From: Lates calcarifer
Lineage: Eukaryota; Chordata; Actinopteri; Centropomidae
DNA: 64,000 nucleotides
Assembly: GCF_001640805.2 (NCBI RefSeq)
Contig: NC_066855.1
Span: 16,338,236-16,402,235 of the forward strand
Reading direction: 5' to 3'
Positions within the stretch are counted from its first letter, which is position 1; each line of letters starts with the position of its first letter. The notes below the pieces were generated by a model. It was given only the letters and a program-made list of their open reading frames with translations, was not told the DNA's origin and searched no databases. Positions 1 to 12,860 of this stretch are shown here, in pieces. The translations under genes and the position numbers were made by a program.

Positions 1-2870
1 TCAATAACCTCAATCTTTGTTTGCACAGTTTAGAAGAGGCTATGAAAATCTCATTAGATTCAGCTTAACAGTGACAAAGGGTGAGCATTAAAGGGCAACA
101 GTAAACACTGGTGACAGACCTTTCCCCAAGCAATAACAGGACGGTAGCTGTGAATATGAATCTAGACGTGCCCTGAGGGGTCAGGCTATTATTTCTTTAA
201 TAACTCAAGACGATTTAGATGAAAAGATCCGGAAATAAGGATGTTCTGCAGGGCAAAGTTGACACTTAATTCTAATGCGTTTTTTAACCAATGTTTTAAC
301 ACCTCTTTGTGGTGGGAAAACGACTTAATCCAAGTTTTTTTTTTTTTTTTTAAAAAAAAGAACAGAAATGAGCAGGGATTAGTTTGAGACCTCACAAGAG
401 AAACCACAGCACTTGTTTGCTCAAACGTCTTAAATGATATATTTACATTTTCCTCTTCTGGCAGTGAGAGCTGTGAATTTCATCTGTCAGGAACAAAAAC
501 AGAAGTAGCATGGTATTGTTTATAAAGCCACAAATCTGGCTTTGTCTCTGGAGACAGCTGCATCCTGTGTCCTACCAACTGTCAGTGTTGGTTTCTTTTA
601 ACACAACTTTATCTTTCAGTTACTTTGACCAAGTCCTGTATCCACCTCCAAGGTTATTTCTCAAGCCAAGCCAATTATACTCATTAACATCTGTTTTCTA
701 GCAGAGTTGGGCAAGGATGCGTTTCTTCATGGAACCTTACAGCAATGTTATTACTAGTAACAAGTAGTTTAAGGGATTACAGTGTCAAATTCAGTAATTA
801 CATTAAGTTGCTAATCCCTGTAATACCCAGATACGTCAACAGTTTGGTATTTGGCTAGTTATCAGTCTTACTGAGAGTTTGATATCAGTTCTTTCTCTTT
901 GATCGTAGGTACTTGAAAAACATCTTCAAGTATCTACAATCAAGTCCAGTTGGCCTTAATTCAAACCTTCTTGTATAACCAAGACCTGGACGGCTGAGAA
1001 TCTCTACAGATACAATACAGATATGTGACACGTGGGTGTAAAAGAATTAGAGTTGTTTAAAGGCACTGGTTTTTTTCCCTATCATTTGCGATGAGTAATT
1101 CATCAGATTTTCAGGTCACTAGCCCTGATCACTAGTAATGGAGAGTGCCATCCAGCCTGTGTAAATAATCATACAATGTCCTCTGTGGTTTTGGAAGAGC
1201 TCTCTTTAGAAAATAAAGCTGATGATGATGTATGGGTTATCTTGGTTTATTCTTGGAGACCCCAAATTTATAATAAAAAAAGTATGCTTTTAAAACTGGG
1301 GGCATAACTCCATTTTTTGATTATTCCTTTTTTTAATCTGTCTCTGGCAAATACCCTACATTTATGAAAGAACAACAAGTACCTTCATATGGGTTGTTTT
1401 TTTGAAGGCAAAGACAAACAGTCATTTTGTCATTTAGCCTGGAGGCCTTACAATTTCACAAAAACAATGTACAACCATCATTACTCAGTCATCACTAGAG
1501 CTGGTTACTGTTTCAAATGTTTAATTATCTGTGACAATAAGATTCCTGAGTTTCAGGGCCAATAATGAAACAGTCCTTGATATCTTTTATTTTCTTGATG
1601 AACAAAACATGCTCAACCCAAATGTGTTCAATAAAGAGTTTTGTGTGAATAACTGGTCTAAAGTTAGAACTGTTGCCTGATTTGAATCATAAAAGAAAAA
1701 ACAAGCCCTAGAATTTGACTGAGAATTCAATACCAACTGTCAATGACAGGAGCTGAAACAACTAACATTTTTGATTGGTTTATCAGCATCAACTATTTAA
1801 CTCCTATTGCAACTACTTAGATAATCCATTCATCCTTTAAGTTGTTTAATTAAGAAAACCACCACAGACTCTCTGATTCTAGCTTCTCAAATGTGACTTT
1901 TGTGAGTGATTTATTTCACTGTAAACAGAATATTCTGGACTGTTGGTCAGACAAAACAAGACTCTGGGCACGTCTCCTCAGGCTATGAAAAACAGTTTTT
2001 TTTTTTTTTTTGGCATTTCAAAGACCAAATGATTAAAGGATGACTGTCTTCCCATGGGTGCTGTATTGATCGAGAACAGTGTATACAGCCACTGTGAACA
2101 TCTGCTCCTATGTAATCCAATAAGCAACTGTCCACATCAAAGTACTTCCTCTGAAGTGCTTATTTTTGATAGATTGTTGTTCTAAGTGTATCACTATATA
2201 TCAGCACCAGACTCCACTGACAAAAACAGTTATTTTACAGAGCAGAACATAGGTGAGAGTTTGTTTGTGTTATTGTGTGGTACTTTTACTTAAGTAAAGG
2301 ATCTGAGACCTTCTTTCAGCACTGAAAGTCACACAATAACACAAAAAACCTAACTGATCGCTTGGTAAAATGACAGTTTTTGTCAATGAAGTCTGGTTGT
2401 GATATAGAGCAGCGTTTCTGGGCTCACTATTCTTGATTAGTACTGCACTGATTCCCAAGATTTTTGTCCCTATCAATATATAATAAGAGCTACCTGTAAC
2501 ATCTTTATTAAGTATTACCAGAGGAAAGACGTGTGTGCTCTGTGGGTGTGTGCTGTGTGCTGTGGTTTAAAGCGTTCAATAACCAACTATTACTGCGCTT
2601 GTGAGGTCTACATAGAAATGGAATAAGAAAAGACAGTTTGCCAATATCCACATGGGGAAAGTTGTGATTGAGGACGAGGGTCTGGCATTTAGTTGTAACC
2701 ATCGTGAAATGGAAAAGAGTGAAAATCAATTCAATCTCAAGTGTAGCAACACTGGATCAAGCTGAATACTCGTCTGTTCAGTGACTGTATTTGTGTTGGG
2801 GAAATAACCGCTATTTAAAAGCTTGTTAATCGCTGTTGTCATCCAACATGCAGCTGATGTTTGTCCTCAA
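1..2870. other. Non-coding stretch with no recognised gene
   Basis: I see no exon-like open frame with convincing splice sites here on either strand. The stretch is AT-rich with short homopolymer runs (for example T runs near 340 and 2000). Around 2277-2300 there is a short piece of the teleost 'acttttacttaagtaaag' dispersed repeat described elsewhere in this list. If the minus-strand exons at 2.9 and 6.8 kb belong to a real gene, this stretch would be its next intron. Confidence 0.5.
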
Positions 2871-2875
2871 CTTAC

Positions 2876-5800
2876 GAGAGAAATTCCCGGACAGCATGAG
2901 CAGAGCTTCACATGTCAAATCTGCTAACGAGGCTGACGGCAGAAGGCTTACCATGGCGCACACCTGCAAACAGAGGAAAAGACAGGGAGGTCGGTGTTTT
3001 TAATCAGTGAATCAGACAACACTACCCCTCTGTTCTGCCGACTGAATTGAATCTTTTGGCCTCATGCTCCTTGAATTCCCCTCCTACGGTACGTCAAGTT
3101 GTGCTGAATCGAACTGAAAAGACTCTTGCTGCCCTTGAGCAGATGATGCATGTATTAACAGCTCCTCTTGCCTAATGCAGCGCTCTAATTTGGAGCACTT
3201 TGTAGTCTGTAATCATCTTCCCGTCAACACTCTTTCATGTTTACAGATAAAGGCATTCAATAAAATATAAAGGCAAAGAAATTACATATTGCCTTCTTGG
3301 AGGGCTGTAATGTTAAACAAAATATTCCAGTTTGTGCGTCGTGGTGTGTGGCTGCCAGGGAAGAAGCATTGAATAATGCACATAATTATAAAACTACAGT
3401 AGGCAGCTCAGGAGGGGTTATCATCTGTATCTGCTGGATCTCATGTGACATAAGCACCCATGTGTTTTTGCTTGTTCCCACCATGATAAAAAATATACAA
3501 TAGCATATGCTTTATTTATTTTATCAGGACAGAATGAGAGAGAACCTGTGTTCAGGATTTTGTTTAGTGACAGTAAAGAGTTCAGGATTAATATTTCATC
3601 CAGACACTTTGATCTCCACTGGATTTCTTTCAGCCCCCAAACAAGTGACAGCTGGAAACTGGCCAAACCCACAAAGGTTGGCGACACTAAAGCAGCATCC
3701 AGTGAGCGTTTTCTCTGTGCTGTACTTCATGTTGCATCTGGAAACACTGAACCTTCTGCTGGCACACAGGCAGCATCTGTCAGGACCATTTTATAAGAGG
3801 CAGAAAAGCCCACAAAAGACTGTGAAATGTCATAAATGTAGGGTTTTTTTTGTTCGGACTAAACTGGCCTTCCTAATTGACCCCAAACTGGGTTATATCT
3901 CAGCGTGGCTGTCCTTGAGCGCCGACTGTTTCCCTGTGGACATGATAGGGTGGCTACTATTACCGATAAAGCCAATGTTTCACTTCCTCCTTAAATAAAA
4001 CATCCCTCAATTCATCAATTATGCAACACCTCACAACGTTTCACATTTTTCAGACAGAAAACGAAGGTTTTCATTAAAATTCTGTTCATTTTCTGTCACT
4101 GACCATGTGAAAAGCACCTTCGTACTTGAAGGTTACAGCAGCGTGAAATACCAGCATACTATAGAGTCACATCATATAAAATGCTGGAGTGCCCCAGATT
4201 TCAAAACAGGGTTCCTGATGGGCTTGTTTCATGCTCAGTAGATCCTGAGCAGGTATCAGGGTACAGTAACCTACTGTACCAGCTGTCCACCCCCCTCCAA
4301 GTAATTACAGCTCAACAGCTGACAGCCGCAGTGTAAACAACAGGATACAACGAACCTATAACGCAATTAATTTGCAAGTATTTCATCATTTTCTGAGCTG
4401 GAGGAAGGATTTGTTTGTTTTTTTTTTACTGGGGTAAAATGCACAAATACTCCATTATAAGAACAAGTCCCACCTTTAAAATCATACTCAAGGGAACCAA
4501 AAATGTCAAAATACAGTTTCAAAAACAGTTTCACCTAGTGCTATATCTATCAGAGGATCATTATTACTGAAGCACTGATGTGTGAGCAGCTTTTTTGTTG
4601 TAGCTGTTTGAGGTGGAGCTGCAAAAATCTCAAAAATGTAGATTTTACAAAAACGCTTGTCTGTAATCATTTAAAAAAAAAAAATTAAATCAACTTGTTA
4701 GAAAACATTTTCTTTAGGACAAAAAAGTCTGTGTCCGAGGCTACTTCTGGACATTTTGGTGTCCCAGATCTTTTCCATTATATATTATATTATATTATAT
4801 TATATCCTTACCTTTAACTTCACTCAACCTCTGGTATGTGTTGTACCAAAGCATCTTCACAAGATTATGACTTGTCCTGATTTGATTTATGATATATGAG
4901 GTAACCTGGTTATTCATCTTTACTGTATGACTCTAACATTATCCAGGTTATTGATCGTCTATGCAGAAGTGTGTCTGATGCCTCCACATTTAACAGTCTC
5001 TGTCATTTCTGCACTTGGCTGCAGGTTTTGTCAATGCAAGACTTTCACTTATATGACCATATTTTATGATCTAATATTGATTTTAATTCTATTTTTGGCT
5101 TTTTACTACACCTTACAGAGCAGACTTTAGACCTGCATTAAAACTAGTAAAGCAGCTCAGTGTTGTTTTCTATAATATTTTCCTCAGTGTCCTGTGGTGT
5201 AGTGTGTCAGTGTGGACCTGCTGCAGAACAGTCTGGACAGGATTCACAAACACTCATTGACCTTGACGTGTTCAACCAACAGCAGCACTTCAGAGGTTTG
5301 ATTAACCTGCAAAATATCACTGAAACAGTCTCAGGATGACTGCTCTGCTCAGCAGCACTGATGAGAGAAATCTCTGAAAACTCCAGACTTCCATTATGAT
5401 TTAGAGGTTGTAGAATGTATGAAAAATAATCGGCAACAAAACCAGTTACTACAGCTGATGACACTTCCCTTTGAGATGAAAGTATCATTAAACAGAGGTG
5501 GTGGGAAGAAGCCAAGTACTTTACTTGAGTATTTCTATTCACAGCTACTTTATACTTCTACCCCTCTACATTTCTTTTCATTTTTTATGATGTAATCAAT
5601 AATTAAACAGGTTAAGATAAGACTTTATTCAGCTGCTACATTAAAGTAACTATAATCCACTACTTTTGTACTTTTACTCGAGTACAATTCCAAACGCAGG
5701 GCTTTGGCTTGTAACTGAGTATTTCTACTTTGACTTAAGGTCTGAACAGAAATGCCTTTAAACTGAATGCAGGTACTTTACTCGAGTAAATGTACTCATG

Positions 5801-6847
5801 TACATATTTTTTGACCTCAGCAGGCATGTGATATGTGAGTACAGGGTGGGGTGGGGGGATGCATGGTCTTAAATCACAACAATGGGGACACGAATAGAAA
5901 GCAGAAGCGCGGGGGCGGGTTGAAAAAAGGGTTCAGAGGATTCTTTCCTATTCTTGGTGCCACAGTTTTCCTCACACAATGAGTGAGGAGGCAGATGAAG
6001 TAATTCACCTCGGGCATCTGTAACAACATCAGCATGTCTCTGATGAGAGCAACAAATCACATGCTTATTGTTGTCTCTCCATTTTGTTCAGATAGGAGAG
6101 AGGGTGATATCATGGTAACTGATCCCAGGGAGGTAAAAATGTGAATTTAAGCATCTTCTCCAAGCAGGAAGTGAGAGGAGTGCTCTTGCTACATTAACAC
6201 ACTTTCTAATCTCCAGTGTCCCAAATCCCGGGTTTTTCAGCATCAGCAACTGGGGAGTTCCCGGATAGCACGGGGGTGTGGGGGGGTGAGGGGGATCATG
6301 TCACTCGAGATCGGTTTCTCATGCCATCTTAACCCCGGAGTTCTGGTTCATGTTTCACTGTTTACAAGTAAACACAACATTGGCAACATCAGCACTTCTT
6401 TTGAACTAATATGCTGCAGATTGTTCTCGCTGCGGCGCAGAGGGAAGGTGGTGGAAGTCTCAGTGTCAGGATTACTGTCCTGCCTCAACACCCCCCCCCC
6501 CTCCCCCCACCCCAACCTTTAATTTTCAGAAAAGAAAAGGATTTTTTCTTGCTTTTAATGGATGTAATGTGTTTTTAAAATAGCCGTGAGATGGAGACAA
6601 TACCCTAAAACTGACATCTGGATGGGATGATAGTGTTAAATCCCCTCGCATCAAGATTATACTCAGCTGCAATCCGCGAGAATAAGACAGATCTACTTGG
6701 TTTTATTAAGCTATTTTAATTAAACGTCTAAAACCCGAAAGCAAGAAGATGAGGTCAAATTCAAAGCACAGAACTTACCTCCAGCAGAAAGAAGCATTTG
6801 CGACGCATTTCCAGATCTTTATTTTTCACATAATTTCCATGTGTCAT
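2876..6847 (-). CDS. Possible 5' end of an unidentified minus-strand gene (two exons, partial)
   Basis: Two exon-like segments on the minus strand join in frame. The first reads down to 6779 and ends in a perfect GTAAGT donor. Its last open frame can start at an ATG at 6847 (MTHGNYVKNK...) and gives 23 codons ending CFFLLE. The second runs 2963 to 2876 (88 nt), preceded by a pyrimidine-rich tract and TTTGCAG and followed by another GTAAGT donor. It continues the frame as VCAMVSLLPSAS...LSGNFS with no stop. An ATG inside the second exon sits in a strong start context (GCGCCATGG), so the first exon could instead be leader. The first exon borders a CpG-rich patch, as expected for a promoter. I do not recognise the protein. 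Without spliced reads this could be chance: 52 open codons is short. The 3.8 kb intron and the continuation left of the window are inferred. Confidence 0.33.
3000..5490. other. Non-coding stretch, no recognised gene
   Basis: Open frames here (the longest about 160 codons at 3507-3998) have no splice context or recognisable protein signature. A short (TATAT)n tract lies at about 4780-4806. Otherwise it looks like unique, moderately AT-rich spacer or intron. Confidence 0.5.
5495..5815. repeat. Dispersed teleost repeat, 'acttttactcgagta' family, copy 1
   Basis: The segment shows repeated short phrases such as 'agtactttacttgagtatttct', 'tactttatacttctacccctctaca' and 'gtacttttactcgagtac'. The same phrases recur near 25.04-25.24, 26.9-27.5, 34.5-35.1, 43.05-43.2 and 57.25-57.5 kb. 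This is a mid-copy dispersed repeat typical of percomorph genomes. I cannot assign it to a transposon class, because no coding remnant or clear terminal repeat is visible. Confidence 0.6.
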
Positions 6848-6879
6848 CAGATGTCTTCTTGTGACTTGATAAAAACCTT

Positions 6880-7640
6880 TTTTTTTTAATCCACCTCGCT
6901 GCGCTTCTGCACACTCCACCGACACTATCCTCAGAGTTTAACTGAGTAAAAGAAAAGTCGCAACAACAAAAATGTGTTTTGTTTTTTCTCGATGGTGCCA
7001 AAGATGTTGTTGGAAATGTCAGCGGCGAGGGCGCGCACAGCCACAAGAGAAACCAGTCTCCAAACGAGCCGCACTCTCAGAGATCATGTTCCATTACGAT
7101 AATTTAATGACAAACCCCGGGAGAAATATTTCAGTTGGCCTCCGGGTGATGAACTGTCCTTTCCGCTCGGCTTGGTTTCTCCCCGAACAGCCTGCTCGAA
7201 TGAAGTCGCTCCGTCAGTTTGTGTTACAGGACTGGAAACCGAATCCACCTTTGGAGAGACGCGCACCATGAGACGGGCACCACCACGCTGCACCTACCCA
7301 CTTCACCCTTCAAGGCTGGCCCCGGACCAAAACTCCTTTTACATGCATGGTTTACTCTCCGCCAGGTTACACCGTCATGCCCCGCCGCTTCATTCCCCAG
7401 CTCCTGGACTCCTGCGCGGAGCCGCTGTGGTGGTGGTGTAGCCTATAGATCGTCTCCTTAGACGCACCGCCCACGTTGTGCCACTTTGTCAGGAGTATCC
7501 GACGAGACTGAGGAATAACTCAGTTCCTCGTGGTGGTGGAGTTAATTATGCAACGGCGGTCCCAGATCCCAATCTTTAATCCCCTTTGCAATCTAGACGT
7601 CATAGTTATGAGAAAGTTAAAGGACGGACCCGGGGTAAAG
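6880..7640. promoter_or_regulatory. CpG-rich patch, candidate promoter of the minus-strand gene
   Basis: CG dinucleotides are clearly denser here (for example gcggcgagggcgcgc near 7020, and repeated CGs at 7150-7280 and 7410-7640) than in the surrounding AT-rich DNA. Several overlapping open frames on both strands are a by-product of GC richness. The patch lies directly upstream, on the minus strand, of the exon ending at 6779, so a start of transcription toward the left is plausible. No TATA box or initiator could be fixed by eye. Confidence 0.4.
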
Positions 7641-7998
7641 TGATTTTAGAAGGGGAGGGAGGAGGGAGCGTGAGCATCACTGAAAAGAAGAGAGGCTCTT
7701 ATTAAGCATCCAGGGCGAAGGGAACCCTTTTAACATGTGCCCCCATTTTCAGCTGAATTAGTGCCAGAGCTCAGAGTTAACAGATTTGGCTGTGAGCTAA
7801 GATGGACAGATGGTCCCACTGTGTCAATAAAGTTAAGCGTCCCCGGGGATGTTTTTAAATAAATTCCAATGCAAATGAGTTCCAAAAACGATCTTAAAAA
7901 AAAAAACACTTAAAATTAGTTCAGATTACTGCTGAAACAATCAATCGATTCAATCAATAAGATGAAAACTAATTAGTATTAGTGTTTCACCAAAATTC

Positions 7999-8030
7999 TG
8001 TTTGTTTGTTTGTTTGTTTGTTTGTTTTTT
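7999..8030. repeat. (TTTG)n microsatellite
   Basis: About seven tandem TTTG/GTTT units. They abut the left end of the inverted-ended element that follows. Confidence 0.85.
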
Positions 8031-9116
8031 GGCCACTTGGGGGCAGGCAGAAACAAGTCATTACACAAAACACCTGAAATATTATTGCCTAATGAAGTTG
8101 AAATTGCAAACAGTGGATCATTTTCTACATCCAGCGGTCAGGGAGCAACGTTAACATTAATCCACTCTGTTTCAGCTCTGTTTCACCGACAATTATCAGC
8201 TAGAATCTGCAGCTCCTTTTGTCTTTACAGAGCTTTATAGTGAGATTCCACTCAGCCTTTCTGTGTCTGGCATGACAATTGAAGTAGTAATTGCAATAGT
8301 AGCAGTAATACTAGAAGCAGTACTATTCATTTCTAAATGAAACAGCAGGTGTGGAGCAGTGTCATAGGAGCAGCAGGAGGCTGGTCATCACAGCTCAGAC
8401 TCTACAGCTCTGGAGGCAGAAGAAGCTAAAAGAGAGGGAGTATGTGTAAATGTGTGTGGACAACTGTTTCCTAACAAGTTCAACATATTAAAGCAACAAA
8501 ATGTGACTTTGCTGAGCAGCAGGTAAGTGATTCTGTTGGGCTCCAGGTCTGAGCAGCTAAGCAGTTTTCATGTACAGAAAACAAGGCCTATCAATCCTTT
8601 GACAGGAGCGCTGACTGTGTACTTGAACTAAAACACAGCCAAATGGTAAATATTACCCATCATCCCCGGCCTCTGCAGCAGGAAGTGATACTAAATTTGG
8701 TTTGTAACTCTGTTTATAATATAATTTTCAAAGTTTCCTGGCTGGATATCACAGATGAACACTGGTTTTTAATGACTTCTTAGTCTTTTTAACTGATCTA
8801 TATCATTACTCTGGAACTTACTGGGCCTGATTCCAGCAGTTGAAGCCGCTGACTATCACTCAGTTAGAGGGAGATCGTACCTGCTCATCAGAGTTACATG
8901 GAGCAAGAACAGGTGTTCAGGGAGCAGAGTGGGAATGACAGAGGCTCCATTCTCCCTGTTACAAGTCAATGAACCATCAGCATGACTCTGAAGCTGCTAT
9001 TTTATAAGTTATAGTTATAAAATAAGTATATAGTATATAGTTATAAATGTTGCTTTAACCTCAAAAGGTGATGATATGTGTGTTCATGACTTGTTTCCCC
9101 TAAGTGGCCAAAAAAT
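8025..9116. mobile_element. Non-autonomous DNA-transposon-like element with inverted ends
   Basis: The left end reads TTTTTTGGCCACTTGGGG followed after a few bases by AAACAAGTCAT. The right end is the reverse complement of TTTTTTGGCCACTTAGGGG plus AAACAAGTCAT (9087-9116). The roughly 30 bp ends are therefore inverted copies, differing by a 7 bp insertion in the left one. The 1.05 kb interior has no convincing transposase frame. This is the shape of a non-autonomous DNA transposon. I could not see a clear target-site duplication, so the superfamily stays open. Confidence 0.6.
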
Positions 9117-10389
9117 CTGTCATTGCAGGTTTAAGCTGCCAGACACTCCTCTATGTTCATCAGTCTCTGACTGTATCTTTCATCACAGCTTTAAAACCAA
9201 AACAATGAGCTGAAAGACGTTAACACTCTGTAGGTCTGAGGAAAACTGCACAGACTACTCAACATTCTTTATGGGTTAGTCACTTTGAGCAACTGTTTTC
9301 AGTGTACACATTGTAATGATATATTTACTCCCGCAGCTTCAGCCTCTTCACGGCTGCAAAAATCCTTCAAACAGAACAGTCTTAAGAAGAAACATTACTC
9401 TTTGGTTGAGCTGCTCGTTCTCATGCTCACTCACATTGCTTCATTTTAAAGGGTCACAAGCCAAAAGGGTTGAGAAACACAGATTTAAGTCATTTATCAT
9501 GGAAAAATGCCAAATATTCTCTGGTTCCAGCTTCTCCAGTATGATTATTTTCAGATTCTCTCTGTGTTTTATCTTTTTAAATTCAATATCCTTCGGTATT
9601 GGATTTTTGTGTGGACAAAACAAGATATTTGAAGATGTGTCCTTGGAAATTGTGCATTTTTTACATTACTGCCTGACATTTTATAGGCTAAACAATTAAT
9701 CAACGGATGAATCAATGATGAGAATAATCGTTATTTGGTGTCCTAGTTCTGATTTTCCAGCATTGGGGACTTCCATCCCTCTAGTACTCTTCTCTCTGCA
9801 CATTTTAATCCAAATCAATATTTTACACAATACATTATATTATTAGATGTGATATTATGCTCACATGCAGGATGAAGGATGGCACAGCTGCTAATATCCA
9901 TACCACTGAGGCTTTGAGTGCACAAAATGCTTTATGCACTGTGCGCTAAAGCTTTCTTTAGACCCAGTGACGTGCAAAGAGGCATTATTCAAAAGATGCT
10001 TTAATCCAAGGTGACAGTGCCCTCCCCTGGGTATGCCATCTCGTGAAGTGTCAGTAGTGGCAACAAGGGGACCATAGCAAACTGGGTTATGTGGTTAGGA
10101 TACTGTTTCGACTTATTAGTGCGAGCCCGTTCCTTGTAGGACACAGTGTACCCACTAACTGTACAGCATACACACCTGTCTACGAGACTAGCATTCAGGT
10201 GCTGAAAAATATCATCTTAATCAACCTGACAGGTGTCATGCATGCTTTGGTGGAACCATTTGTTTTGGTCTTGATATGGATTTTCTGAGGGGCCACTTGG
10301 GTTTATTCAAGAGGGTTGTGTAAGACGATCTTTCTAATCCTTTTTCCTGCAGCTGGACGAGTTATCATCGAGCAGACTGTAGCCCACCC

Positions 10390-10432
10390 ACCTCCTCCTC
10401 CTCCTCCTCCTCTTCCTCCTCCTCCTCCTCTT
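10390..10432. repeat. (TCC)n microsatellite
   Basis: A pyrimidine-only tract of CTC/TCC units with one TTC interruption. Such mirror-symmetric pyrimidine tracts can form triplex DNA; no function is implied here. Confidence 0.85.
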
Positions 10433-11303
10433 ATCTGAAACACAATTTATCTTCAATGTAGGCATGAGACATCCCCGGTGCTAAGGGTCATTCCAGATGC
10501 ACGGACGATAACAAAGCAGGCATTTGTTGCATGTTGGGGTGTAGTACATTTACGTAATGAACACGCACTCACCCCTGTAAAGGTCCAGATTAACGTGCTG
10601 TCTCTCTCTTCACATGAGTGCTTTCAGTGATGAAATTGTGTAACCTGCAGATCCCACCGTGTGATGAGACGTCTGGGTGGCAAGGAATGAAAAAAAGTGA
10701 GTTACAAGCACTATTGCTCTTATTCTGCTTTCAGAGAGGAATACATTTAAACATAATCAAAAATGTAATTGAAGAGTGTCATTCATCAAGGAAAAAAATT
10801 AACTGGTTCCATTTGAAAGATAAAAATCAATTGATTGAGAAAATAATTGGTTGCAGTTCTAAACTTTAAAGCAGGACACTTCATTCTTGACTTTGGAAAC
10901 TACAGTTTACAAAGCAACCCCAACTCAACATCCACTTAACTTCCTTGTCCAGACATAGACACTTAACGTCAAGCAGTTGACCATTTATAGCAAATAATTA
11001 TACAGTTAGATTTGGCAGAAAATGTTCCGCTGCATAAAGGAGTTCTCAAAGACTCAAGGATTTGGCTGTGAGAACTAATCCCCCCCCCCCTCCTTTAGCA
11101 AACATACGTGAATATAAATCTTTACTGCGATACCAAAAATATAGCACATAGAGAGGAGGTTGGTGCGTTGAAGACAGCTGCAGCAGCAGTTGTGATGAGA
11201 GTATCAGCAGTGGAGCAGTGAGAAATATCAGGATATGAAGGCAGAGCTGTACATCTGCATAATTACCAGCCACCACAGCTCGTATTGTTTTCACCTTGCG
11301 AAT

Positions 11304-11333
11304 CTGTGTGTGTGTGTATGTGTGTGTGTGTGT
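11304..11333. repeat. (GT)n microsatellite
   Basis: Alternating GT with a single GTAT interruption. Confidence 0.9.
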
Positions 11334-11699
11334 CATCTTGGCAAAATGTGGTCCTGGAGAAACCTACTGTAGCGAGAACTACCACTGAGGCGGTTTTGAG
11401 CACTTTGACAGGTGATTCTATGCCTGTGGACAGAATTTGTCACCGCAGTAGCATCACAGCCGTACAATATACAGTCACGAAACTTTCCAGGTGTGAAGCT
11501 GAGATCAACATGAAGGCTGAGCTCGAAGATGGTGCAACCCGTGAGAACTGAGTATACAGGTGTTAATTACTACTGAGTGCTAATGGGTCGGAACATCAAC
11601 ATGTTGCAAGTTGGTCTCTAGTTATGATTTTATGTTACCAGTTGGCTGGTCACTGATGAATAAGTGATTGTGAAGCATAAATGAAACAACAAAAAACTC

Positions 11700-12860
11700 T
11701 TCTGTCAATTTTTAAAGCAGTTTTAAATACATCAGTTGTCAGAGGAGAAAGCCACAAAGTCATAGATTAATTCATCCAATTACTGTAGCATACTTCAGAA
11801 CAAGCAAGTAAATGGACTTCATTTGACCACCAACCAATACCACTGACTGTCTTTGTTTTTATTCTTAATTTTTTAAGTGGCCCTTGAGTGGAGATTGTTT
11901 TGTCAGCTGCTGTTTCTAAGGTCAAGAGAGACTTGTCAGGCTCAACTTTTAAGCTGACACAGATGAGAAGTCCTAAATGTGCTCAAAATAATAGAACGTT
12001 TGAACATCTATAATTCAATTATAACTGAGCGACCTACACTTGCTGAGGAAGACTATTTGATGAGACTGAAAGCCCCAGAACAAGAAAATAAGTTGACTTG
12101 GAATTCAGAGTGTAAGTTTTAATACAGAATTCCTAAAGTAGGCTTAATGGAAAGTTTTTATGTCTACATTTGCATGACAACTGAGAAAACTCAATCTGCT
12201 GATGAAGACCATGCAGTATAACTGAAAGCCTTTGATTTGAAACTCTTGTTTTCGAGGTCAAAAACAAACCATCAAGCTTAGGTTTTAATCCAGAATTCCT
12301 AGAGAAAAATTAATGGAAAGTCTGAACGACAACTGAGCAAACTCAATCTGCTGATGAAGACCGTGTGATATGGTTGAAAGGTCATAAACAAGTGAGTAAA
12401 TGGACCTTGAGTTAAGATTGTTTCATCAGCTGGAGCTTCCAAGGTCAGTAACCTTTCAAACAGCTCCATTTCTCCTGGGCAAACTCAATCTGCTGATGAC
12501 AGAGTGATATGATTGAAAGCTCTAGAATGAGCCAGTAAGTGGTTATTGAGTTGAGACTATTTTGTTAACCTATGTTTCTAAGGTCAGCTTCTGTCAAGCT
12601 CAACTCTTCAGCCAAAAGTTGCAAAGGTGCTCAGAGTAATGGAGAGAGAAAACCGAGCAATGACTCATCCAGCGACGCTGATGAAGCCGGTGTGTGGAAT
12701 GGTTGAAAGCTCAAGAACAAGCGAGCGAGTGAGTTGGGATTGCTTTGTCAAATTTTTTGAAGCAGTTTTAAATACATCAATTGTCAGTAGGGAAAGTCGC
12801 ATAATGATAAATTCATTCATCCAATCACTGTAGCAAACTTCAAAAGCTTTTTGAGGGAGA
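11700..12860. repeat. Degenerate long-unit tandem repeat
   Basis: A phrase close to 'aactcaatctgctgatgaag' followed by 'ttgaaagct' and 'aagtggaccttgagttgaga' then 'ttttgtcagctg' recurs about five times, at near 12040, 12185, 12340, 12480 and 12660, with spacing of roughly 110-180 bases and many substitutions. The outer sequence 'gcagttttaaatacatcagttgtcag' near 11720 recurs at 12760-12790, so a larger unit of about 1.05 kb also seems duplicated. A diverged single copy of the inner unit appears at 22828-22920. This is a satellite-like or expanded transposon-derived array, not coding. Confidence 0.6.

Larger units (their letters stand above)
9120..11700. other. Spacer with no recognised gene
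   Basis: No exon-like segments are supported. It contains a (TCC)n tract at 10390-10432, a run of C at about 11081 and a (GT)n tract at 11304-11333. Open frames (9316-9699, 10618-10869, 11046-11336) are low in coding character, and two of them run through the microsatellite. Confidence 0.5.

Noticed and set aside
3507..3998. 163-codon open frame on the + strand
   Set aside because: No splice sites, no start context and no protein signature; a second overlapping frame is also open, as expected by chance.
7084..7461. Several overlapping open frames on both strands in the CpG patch
   Set aside because: GC-rich DNA lacks stops in several frames at once; none has a coding signature.
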